Of a DNA stretch of 18,263 nt, positions 7,477 through 13,500 are shown in pieces. How positions within the stretch are numbered: position 1 is the first letter of the stretch; every line of letters starts with the position of its first letter. Origin of the DNA: Thiotrichales bacterium. Its GTDB lineage: Bacteria; Pseudomonadota; Gammaproteobacteria; J044. The DNA lies in contig JANTGN010000029.1 of assembly GCA_024762895.1 (NCBI GenBank), forward strand, positions 1 to 18,263, read 5' to 3'. The position numbers and the translations under genes are program-made. The notes beneath the pieces are model-generated. The model was not told the DNA's origin. It did not search any database and was given only the letters and a program-made list of their open reading frames with translations.

Positions 7477-8271
7477 CTATTCATCATCGGCCTCCTCAGA
7501 ATGCCGTTTTCGAGACTGACGCATGGCCTTGACCTCAGAAAGCTGAGCATAGGCCATGACCGTCATAATAGGGAACAAACTGGCAAAGGCTATGAGCCCA
7601 AATCCATCGATAATGGGATTACGGCCCGGTACGGTCTCGGCCAACCCAAGCCCCAGCGCGGCAACCAGGGGAACCGTGACCGTTGAGGTGGTGACCCCAC
7701 CGGAGTCATAGGCCAGTGGAATTATCATACGCGGGGCATAAAAGGTCTGTATGACCACAATCACATAGCCAGTGATAATAAAGTAATGCAGCGGAAGCCC
7801 GGTCACGATACGAAAGGCACCCAGGCCTATACCAATCGCAACGCCTATGGCCACGGCAATGCGTAGCCCCCAGACCGATATCGCGCCACCTGAAACCTCT
7901 TCGGCTTTAATAGCAACGGCGATCAGGGAGGGTTCGGCCACCGTGGTACTGAAGCCAATGGCCAGGGCAAAGAGATAGACCCAGTAATAATCCGCCCAGT
8001 GTACTCTCGCAGCCAGGGATTCCACACCATCAAACAGGAAGCTGGGATCGGTCAGTTGTGAGGCCATCAGGCGCCCTAGGGGGAACAATGCCTGCTCCAG
8101 ACCTTCCAGGAATAGCGTGAGCCCCACCAGCACATAAAAAAAACCGATCAGGACTCGTTTCAGGTTGGGTATTGAACGCCTGATGACCAGTAACTGAAAC
8201 CCAAAAATAATCGCGACAATCGGCCAGACATCGCTGACCGTGGCTATGAAGGATTCGAGTAACAGGTTCAC
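7477..8271 (-). CDS. DUF1538 integral membrane protein, second of pair
   Basis: This 264-aa polytopic membrane protein belongs to the DUF1538 family, a transporter-like family with no settled substrate. About six to seven hydrophobic segments are visible. The conserved motifs are FSTTVAEPSLIAVA, AYDSGGVTTSTVTVPLV and NPIIDGFGLIAFASLFPI. It starts with GTG at 8269-8271, overlapping the TGA of the preceding DUF1538 gene by 4 nt (GTGA), so translation is coupled. The C-terminal tail is charged (SRKRHSEEADDE). It shares the same motif blocks in the same order with its neighbour, so the pair is a tandem duplication or a split two-repeat protein; they probably form a heteromer. The PII-like gene follows after 17 nt. 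Confidence 0.88.
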   Translation of the reverse strand: MNLLLESFIATVSDVWPIVAIIFGFQLLVIRRSIPNLKRVLIGFFYVLVGLTLFLEGLEQALFPLGRLMASQLTDPSFLFDGVESLAARVHWADYYWVYLFALAIGFSTTVAEPSLIAVAIKAEEVSGGAISVWGLRIAVAIGVAIGIGLGAFRIVTGLPLHYFIITGYVIVVIQTFYAPRMIIPLAYDSGGVTTSTVTVPLVAALGLGLAETVPGRNPIIDGFGLIAFASLFPIMTVMAYAQLSEVKAMRQSRKRHSEEADDE

Positions 8272-9005
8272 AGTGTAAACATCCCATAGGCCATGACGAA
8301 GATCATCGGCGTTAGCGATGCAAAGGCAATCAGACCAAAGCCATCAATCATCGGATTTCGCCCCTTGATACTGGACGCCAGCCCCACACCCAGGGCCGTC
8401 ACCAATGGTACGGTTATCGTCGAGGTGGTGACACCTCCCGAGTCATAGGCAATGCCAATAATTTCTTTTGGCGCAATACTGGTCATGATCACCACCAGGA
8501 TATAGCCGACGATGATGAAATAATGGATGGGCCAGCCACGAATGATACGGATCACACCAATCAGGACCGCCAGGCCAACCGAGAGTGCCACGGTATAACG
8601 CAGACCATTGGCATAGGATTCCTTGGCAGCCACATCCGTGTCGATCATTCCGGCATCAGCCGCGACATTAGCAGCCTCCTGTGAAACGGCTATCAACGCG
8701 GGTTCAGCCACGGTGGTGCCAAACCCCAGGGCAAAGGCAAAGACAATCAGCCAGAAGAGGCTCCCCTTGCGGGCAAAGGCCTGGGCCATACTCTCACCCA
8801 AAGGAAACAGCCCCATCTCCAGACCAAAGATAAAGAAGGTGAGTCCCAGCACAACAAAGAAGGTACCCAGCAGGATCTCGATCAGATTGGGAATGGGTTG
8901 CCCCAGGACTACCAGCTGAAAAAAAGCTATAACGAGAATAATCGGCGCCAGGTCACGCAGACTGTCCCCCATCGTGCTCAGCAAGGCGCGCAAGGATTTG
9001 ATCAA
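8268..9005 (-). CDS. DUF1538 integral membrane protein, first of pair
   Basis: This 245-aa membrane protein is the first gene of the operon and a paralogue of the next one. It carries GFGTTVAEPALIAVS, AYDSGGVTTSTITVPLV and NPMIDGFGLIAFASLTPM, the same three blocks as the downstream protein. About six hydrophobic segments are visible. The family is transporter-like and its substrate is not known to me. The proposed start is TTG at 9003-9005 with GGGGA 6 nt upstream; the first in-frame ATG (8970-8972, residue 12) is the alternative and has a poorer site. The promoter should lie in the 120-nt gap to the divergent symporter gene, but I could not identify convincing boxes. Confidence 0.86.
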   Translation of the reverse strand: MIKSLRALLSTMGDSLRDLAPIILVIAFFQLVVLGQPIPNLIEILLGTFFVVLGLTFFIFGLEMGLFPLGESMAQAFARKGSLFWLIVFAFALGFGTTVAEPALIAVSQEAANVAADAGMIDTDVAAKESYANGLRYTVALSVGLAVLIGVIRIIRGWPIHYFIIVGYILVVIMTSIAPKEIIGIAYDSGGVTTSTITVPLVTALGVGLASSIKGRNPMIDGFGLIAFASLTPMIFVMAYGMFTL

Positions 9006-9125
9006 ACCCCATCCCCAGTATGATTATTTTTGCAAAGCTTACTGAGGCCTGTGTGTGGGATCAATGCCTAATGATTATTTATTTGCATGTTGATTTATTA
9101 AGGCCCAATCCGGCATGCTTGCATC
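9006..9125. other. Divergent intergenic region of the DUF1538 operon and symporter gene
   Basis: This 120-nt gap separates two divergently transcribed units, so it must hold both promoters. The part from about 9068 to 9105 is AT-rich. I see no strong -35/-10 pair, inverted repeat or Shine-Dalgarno for the symporter start. The pairing of the two units suggests shared regulation, but no operator was recognised. Confidence 0.4.
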
Positions 9126-10481
9126 ATGTCTATCGAATCAATACTCAGTGATATCAGCAGCTTTGTCTGGGGGCCTATCATGCTGGCCCTGCTTCTTGGT
9201 GTGGGTGTCTTCCTCAGCATTGCACTCAAATTTATGCCCTGGCGTTATCTCGTTGGTGCCTTCAGGCAGCTTTGGAAAGGTCGAAAAACAGAAGATGGCA
9301 CGGGACAGATAACCCCCTTTCAGGCGCTGATGACCTCCCTGTCCGCCACGATCGGTACGGGTAATATCGCAGGGGTAGCGACGGCAATCGCCATAGGTGG
9401 CCCGGGGGCCATCTTCTGGATGTGGGTCACCGCCGCCTTTGGCATGGCGACCAAGTATGCCGAGGCCGTGCTGGCCGTCCATTATCGTGAGACCGATGCC
9501 CTCAACCAGCAGGTCGGTGGTCCCATGTACTATATACGTAATGGGCTGGGCAGTTCCTGGGCCTGGCTGGGTTTTCTATTCGCGCTTTTTGGCATGCTGG
9601 CCGCATTCGGTATTGGTAATACGATTCAGTCTAATTCCGTGGCCCATGCGGTACATAATAGTTTTGGCATTGATAATCAGGTCACCGGCCTCATCATGGC
9701 AGCGCTAGCGGGCCTGGTCATAATCGGTGGTATCAAACGCATCGCCGAGGTGGCCCAGTTCCTGGTCCCCATCATGGGGATTACCTACGTGATCGGTGGC
9801 CTCCTGATCATTGGAATGAATCTGTCCGAAGTCCCTTCTATTCTTGTCATCATTATTGACCATGCCTTTACTGGTACCGCAGCGACGGGAGGTTTTGCCG
9901 GGGCCACCATCTGGATGGCGATTCGCTTTGGTGTTGCCCGAGGCGTTTTTTCCAACGAGGCCGGCTTAGGCAGTGCCCCCATCGCCCATGCCGCGGCGAA
10001 GACCGATGATCCGGTTCGCCAGGGCACCATCGCCATGCTGGGTACCTTTATCGATACCCTGGTGATCTGCACCATTACGGCCCTGGTTATTTTATTAAGC
10101 GGCACCTGGACCAGTGGCGAGACCGGCGCTGCCCTGTCCTCCAATGCCTTTGCCTCACTTATCCCAGGCGGTAACTGGATCGTCAGTGTAGGCCTGATTA
10201 TCTTTGCCTTTACGACTATTCTTGGCTGGAGTTATTACGGGGAACGTTGCGCCGAATATCTGTTAGGAACCAGAATCATTATCCCCTATCGTCTGGTCTG
10301 GATTATTGCCATTTTCCTTGGCGCCATTGCTGCCGGGGAGAACCAACACATTAAACTACTCTGGTTGGCAGCCGATACCTTTAATGGACTCATGGCCCTG
10401 CCAAACCTGATTGCCCTGATTCTCTTAAGCCCTGTGGTCTTTAAACTGACTCGTCACTGGTTTGCAGGACAAACACAGTGA
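9126..10481 (+). CDS. Sodium:alanine/glycine symporter (AGCS family)
   Basis: This 451-aa inner-membrane protein imports alanine or glycine with sodium. The family motifs are clear: TPFQALMTSLSATIGTGNIA (about 62-81), GGPGAIFWMWVTAAFGMATK, GGPMYYIRNGLG, FGIGNTIQSNS, VARGVFSNEAGLGSAPIA (about 270-287) and GWSYYGERCAEYL. About ten to eleven transmembrane segments are visible and the length is usual. The ATG at 9126-9128 has no good Shine-Dalgarno. Its last codons overlap the GTG start of nadC by 4 nt, so the two genes are coupled, which is not an obvious functional pairing. It diverges from the DUF1538 operon. Exact substrate cannot be told from sequence. Confidence 0.93.
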   Translation: MSIESILSDISSFVWGPIMLALLLGVGVFLSIALKFMPWRYLVGAFRQLWKGRKTEDGTGQITPFQALMTSLSATIGTGNIAGVATAIAIGGPGAIFWMWVTAAFGMATKYAEAVLAVHYRETDALNQQVGGPMYYIRNGLGSSWAWLGFLFALFGMLAAFGIGNTIQSNSVAHAVHNSFGIDNQVTGLIMAALAGLVIIGGIKRIAEVAQFLVPIMGITYVIGGLLIIGMNLSEVPSILVIIIDHAFTGTAATGGFAGATIWMAIRFGVARGVFSNEAGLGSAPIAHAAAKTDDPVRQGTIAMLGTFIDTLVICTITALVILLSGTWTSGETGAALSSNAFASLIPGGNWIVSVGLIIFAFTTILGWSYYGERCAEYLLGTRIIIPYRLVWIIAIFLGAIAAGENQHIKLLWLAADTFNGLMALPNLIALILLSPVVFKLTRHWFAGQTQ

Positions 10482-11314
10482 ACCTGCCGAAAGATCTGCC
10501 TGATATCGTCAGGCTGGCCCTGCAGGAGGATATCGGTAATGGTGATGTCACCGCCAGCCTGATCGATGAATCGCGTCAGGCCAGAGCCTCTGTTCTGTGC
10601 CGGGAGGAAGCGGTCATCTGTGGCCAGCCCTGGTTTGATGCCTGTTTCGAGTCGTTTGATCCGTCGGTCACTATAGAATGGCTGGTTGCTGAGGGCGCAT
10701 CGGTGTCGGCCGATACACGAATCTGTCAAATAATGGGAAGTGCGCGCTCGCTGCTGACCGTCGAACGCACGGCGCTGAATTTTTTACAAACCCTCTCGGC
10801 CGTCGCCACCTCAACCCATCGCTATGTAGAACGTATTCGCGGCTCAAAAACTCAAATTCTGGATACTCGGAAGACCCTGCCGGGGCTGCGTACTGCCGAA
10901 AAATATGCCGTGGCCTGCGGTGGCGGTAAGAATCACCGCATGGGGCTGTTCGATGCCCTTCTCATCAAGGAAAATCACATCCTCGCGGCCGGCTCCATTA
11001 CAAGGGCGGTCTTTGAGGGAAAAAGCCGATACCCCGAGCTTTCCGTTGAAGTAGAAACGGAAAACATCAGGGAGTTAGGAGAGGCACTGGAAGCGGGCGC
11101 AGATATCATTATGCTGGATAATTACAGCCTTGATGAGATTAAAGCAGCCGTCTCCCTCAACCAGGGGCGGGCCAGACTTGAGGTGTCGGGTAACGTAACC
11201 CTGGATTCACTACAAGCACTGGCAGACACAGGCGTGGATTTCATTTCTGTCGGCGCCCTGACCAAACATATCCAGGCCATCGACCTGTCGATGCGTATCG
11301 AATTAGATACCTGA
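10478..11314 (+). CDS. nadC: Nicotinate-nucleotide pyrophosphorylase (quinolinate phosphoribosyltransferase) NadC
   Basis: NadC converts quinolinate and PRPP to nicotinate mononucleotide, CO2 and pyrophosphate in de novo NAD synthesis. The 278-aa protein shows EDIGNGDVT (17-25), VERTALNFLQTLS (95-107), the quinolinate-binding DTRKTLPGLR (129-138), GGGKNHRMGL (148-157), KENH (164-167), EVE in the middle of the barrel, MLDN and the C-terminal SGNVT and ISVGALTK phosphate-binding loops. The start is GTG at 10478-10480, overlapping the symporter stop (GTGA). The 3' end overlaps the convergent mazG gene by 12 nt. Confidence 0.96.
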   Translation: MNLPKDLPDIVRLALQEDIGNGDVTASLIDESRQARASVLCREEAVICGQPWFDACFESFDPSVTIEWLVAEGASVSADTRICQIMGSARSLLTVERTALNFLQTLSAVATSTHRYVERIRGSKTQILDTRKTLPGLRTAEKYAVACGGGKNHRMGLFDALLIKENHILAAGSITRAVFEGKSRYPELSVEVETENIRELGEALEAGADIIMLDNYSLDEIKAAVSLNQGRARLEVSGNVTLDSLQALADTGVDFISVGALTKHIQAIDLSMRIELDT

Positions 11315-12091
11315 CTTGGCCTGCTGCCAGAGCAGCTCCAGTTCATCCAGACTACAGTCCTCCATGGCTCGCCCATCGGATTCGAGGGCCCGCTCCATAT
11401 GGGCAAACCGCCGTTCAAATTTTCTATTGGTACTGCGCAGGGCGGCTTCCGGTTCAAGCTCAAGGTGTCGAGCCAGATTACTAACGGCAAACAGGATATC
11501 CCCCATCTCATCTTCCAGGCGTGCCCTGGCTGCACCTTCATCAATCTCGACCTGGATTTCTTGCAACTCTTCCTGGATCTTTTCAAAAACGGGACCCACC
11601 TCCTTCCAGTCAAACCCCGCTCGAGCGGCACGCTTTTGTAATTTGACTGCCCTGGTCAGGGCCGGCAGGGCCATAGCGACACCTGCCAGGCGGCCGGTAG
11701 ACTGATCTGTCTTCTTCTGATCACGTTCCTGTGCCTTTTGTCGCTCCCAGGCCTCTGAACGCTCCGCCTCCGAGGTATAACTGGTGTCAGAAAAGACATG
11801 AGGGTGGCGACGAACCAGCTTCTCATTAATCGCTCGAACGACATCATCAAAATTGAATCGCCCCTCTTCGGTGGCGATCTGGCTATAAAAAATCACCTGT
11901 AGTAGCAGATCACCCAGTTCATCCCGAAGCTCCTCATAATCTTCACGGGCGATGCTATCGGCCACCTCGTAGGCCTCTTCTATCGTATGAGGGACAATAC
12001 TGGCGTAGGTCTGTTCGCGGTCCCAGGGACAGCCCTCCTGCGGGTCGCGCAATCGGGCCATAATCTCCAGTAAACGTTTGATCTCAGACAT
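11303..12091 (-). CDS. mazG: Nucleoside triphosphate pyrophosphohydrolase MazG
   Basis: MazG hydrolyses NTPs and dNTPs to the monophosphate and pyrophosphate, cleaning damaged nucleotides and influencing (p)ppGpp-linked survival in E. coli. The 262-aa protein has two tandem MazG domains. The first has Glu38, Glu39, Glu42 and the Glu58-x2-Asp61 pair (EEAYEV and DELGDLL); the second has Glu174, Glu175, Glu178 and Glu195-x2-Asp198 (EELQEIQ and DEMGDIL). These match the metal ligands of the E. coli enzyme in order and spacing. I chose the ATG at 12089-12091, which lines up with the E. coli N-terminus; an in-frame GTG two codons earlier (12097) is possible. It follows the yfaZ-like gene by 20 nt, probably in one transcript. 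Confidence 0.96.
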   Translation of the reverse strand: MSEIKRLLEIMARLRDPQEGCPWDREQTYASIVPHTIEEAYEVADSIAREDYEELRDELGDLLLQVIFYSQIATEEGRFNFDDVVRAINEKLVRRHPHVFSDTSYTSEAERSEAWERQKAQERDQKKTDQSTGRLAGVAMALPALTRAVKLQKRAARAGFDWKEVGPVFEKIQEELQEIQVEIDEGAARARLEDEMGDILFAVSNLARHLELEPEAALRSTNRKFERRFAHMERALESDGRAMEDCSLDELELLWQQAKSGI

Positions 12092-12111
12092 GGACACTGC
12101 GCCAGGCGTGC

Positions 12112-12678
12112 TTAGAACATCAGGCGGGCACCGATATGGAACTGGTCCTCGATATCGTAGTTGCCAAAGTCTTTCAGATCCGATCGCATCAGCCGATAAC
12201 CGACATAGAGCGTGGCACTGGGTAAAATCGTGAATTCGTAATCGGCCGACACATCCAGAAAATCCTGACCGTCACCAAAGGTAGTCACCTCGGGAGCGTA
12301 AAACAGTCTGGCGCCTATTGCCATCGGCATCTTTGCGGGAATGTGGTATTTGAACAGACCACCGAGGGTCACGGCCTGTACCTTGGAATCCGGTTCATCG
12401 AGAAAGCTGAAATACCCCATGACACCCAGACCATAGGTTAAGGGCTGGTTCGAAGTGGGCGTACCTACTACCATGAGACCGACATTACCCTGATAGTCCT
12501 TATCGGTATTGTAATAGCCACCAAAGATGATGTTCCCACCACCATAACCAATCGCTCCCGTGTCGATTGCATAACCCGCCTGCAGACTTTCTCCACTCAG
12601 GTAAAAATCGAGTTCCCCGGCATAAGTCACCCCGGAACCAAGCAATGTTAAGCATAATGCTGCAAATATTTTCTTCAT
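12112..12678 (-). CDS. YfaZ-like outer-membrane beta-barrel protein
   Basis: This 188-aa protein has a clear signal peptide (MKKIFAALCLTLLGSGVTYA, residues 1-20, then Gly-Glu-Leu). The mature part alternates short amphipathic strands rich in Gly, Tyr and aromatic residues (YGGGNIIFGGYYN, GLMVVG, YGLGVMGYFSF, LYVGYRLM) and ends in Phe (GARLMF), the usual ending of an outer-membrane barrel. Length and pattern fit the YfaZ family, whose function is unknown to me. The ATG at 12676-12678 was preferred over an in-frame start at 12783 because it places the signal peptide at the N-terminus; the Shine-Dalgarno is weak. An AT-rich inverted repeat lies upstream. Confidence 0.78.
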   Translation of the reverse strand: MKKIFAALCLTLLGSGVTYAGELDFYLSGESLQAGYAIDTGAIGYGGGNIIFGGYYNTDKDYQGNVGLMVVGTPTSNQPLTYGLGVMGYFSFLDEPDSKVQAVTLGGLFKYHIPAKMPMAIGARLFYAPEVTTFGDGQDFLDVSADYEFTILPSATLYVGYRLMRSDLKDFGNYDIEDQFHIGARLMF

Positions 12679-12735
12679 CGGATAGCCCCATTCATGATCG
12701 GCCAGCAAAAGACCAACAGATTCTAGCACACTTGA

Positions 12736-12766
12736 TATTGTGGTTTTCAGTCCCAAAACCACAATA
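12736..12766. repeat. Perfect 12-bp inverted repeat, candidate operator
   Basis: The arms TATTGTGGTTTT (12736-12747) and AAAACCACAATA (12755-12766) are perfect complements around a 7-nt spacer (CAGTCCC). The repeat is upstream of the yfaZ-like gene and about 10 bp upstream of a -10-like TAGAAT (12725-12720, minus strand). It is not followed by a T-run on either strand, so it is a poor terminator and more likely a regulator site for the yfaZ-mazG unit. No family of regulator can be named. Confidence 0.6.
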
Positions 12767-12841
12767 AATTGAGTTTTCAACAATTACTTGCCATTCAAAG
12801 TCTGATCATTAGTGCTCTTAATACCCCTACAAATTTAATAG

Positions 12842-12897
12842 TTGATTATTTTACTAAGGTATATATATTAGATAATACTAATTTAATAGCCGGAGGT
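12842..12897 (+). promoter_or_regulatory. Putative promoter and strong Shine-Dalgarno of the SOR-like gene
   Basis: In an AT-rich stretch, TTGATT (12842-12847) and TATATT (12864-12869) are spaced by 16 nt and could be -35 and -10 boxes; TTTACT with GATAAT (15 nt apart) is an alternative pair. GGAGGT (12892-12897) stands 7 nt before the ATG at 12905, the strongest ribosome site on the plus strand of this window. The boxes are tentative; the ribosome site is firm. Confidence 0.5.
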
Positions 12898-12904
12898 AGT
12901 AGCC

Positions 12905-13354
12905 ATGAGTCTCATTAACAATTTCCCCCATGATGGTATCGTCACCATTAACCGCGTCATTCTGAAACCAGAATACACCGTGGATGACCTGCAGGAACGT
13001 GTTGCCATGCTGTGCGAGAACGTCAAGACCTATCATTCCGAGACCGGATTTGTGGGTGGTTTCGTCTCCCTCAACAGCGGCATGGTCTCAAATGAAGGCT
13101 CGACCATCGGGCAGGCCGTAGAGAGTCCCATGAAAGGTAAAGAAGCACTGATTATCACCTTCTGGAACACCTTTGAGGATCACGAAAGATCTCACCAGTC
13201 CGACACCTTCCAGCCCCTCTTCGAGCAGGTACTGGAACTCTGTGAGAATGGTAACGAAGAGATCGCCTATGAAATGCTGTGGTCTGGCGCTGCTTATTCA
13301 GCTGAAGATGCCCAGGCTGCCCAGGCCGCCAAGGAGCAATATCAGGCGGCCTGA
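12905..13354 (+). CDS. Single-domain sulfur oxygenase reductase-like protein
   Basis: This 149-aa soluble protein has no signal peptide. It looks like a dimeric alpha-beta-barrel (antibiotic-monooxygenase-type) domain, but its closest pattern, compared with the Acidianus sulfur oxygenase reductase (SOR) sequence from memory, is the N-terminal half of SOR. GIVTINRVILK (11-21) parallels SOR VAINMAELK; GFVGGF (48-53) parallels SOR GFVGF; TFWNTFEDHERSH (85-97) parallels SOR TFWKDWKDHEEMH, giving His93 and His97 for iron ligands His86 and His90. EEIAYEMLW (118-126) puts Glu119 at SOR Glu114. Cys37 lies near the place of catalytic Cys31, with three more residues before GF. SOR has about 308 residues; here the second half is missing and an Ala/Gln-rich tail follows. 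The gene is monocistronic, with its own terminator. Activity on sulfur is inference; a generic ABM-domain protein is the alternative. Confidence 0.62.
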   Translation: MSLINNFPHDGIVTINRVILKPEYTVDDLQERVAMLCENVKTYHSETGFVGGFVSLNSGMVSNEGSTIGQAVESPMKGKEALIITFWNTFEDHERSHQSDTFQPLFEQVLELCENGNEEIAYEMLWSGAAYSAEDAQAAQAAKEQYQAA

Positions 13355-13381
13355 TTAAGGCAACTGTAAGATATAGCCTAC

Positions 13382-13415
13382 AAGGGCATACCCGTTCTGG
13401 GTGTGCCCTTTTTTT
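13382..13415 (+). terminator. Intrinsic terminator after the SOR-like gene
   Basis: The 12-bp stem AAGGGCATACCC / GGGTGTGCCCTT has a single G:T pair and a 5-nt loop (GTTCT), and is followed by a run of T (13409-13415). It lies 27 nt after the stop and isolates the gene from the downstream kinase gene. Confidence 0.93.
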
Positions 13416-13500
13416 ATGCCAGGCAATCATGTCCTTTATGACAGTTTTCATTCAGCCTCAGAACTGCTAAAAAGGCAGCAGTCCTCTGAAACCAAATATA

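Noticed and set aside
12736..12766. Inverted repeat as an intrinsic terminator
   Set aside because: The stem is AT-rich at the loop end, no T-run follows on either strand, and no gene ends toward it.
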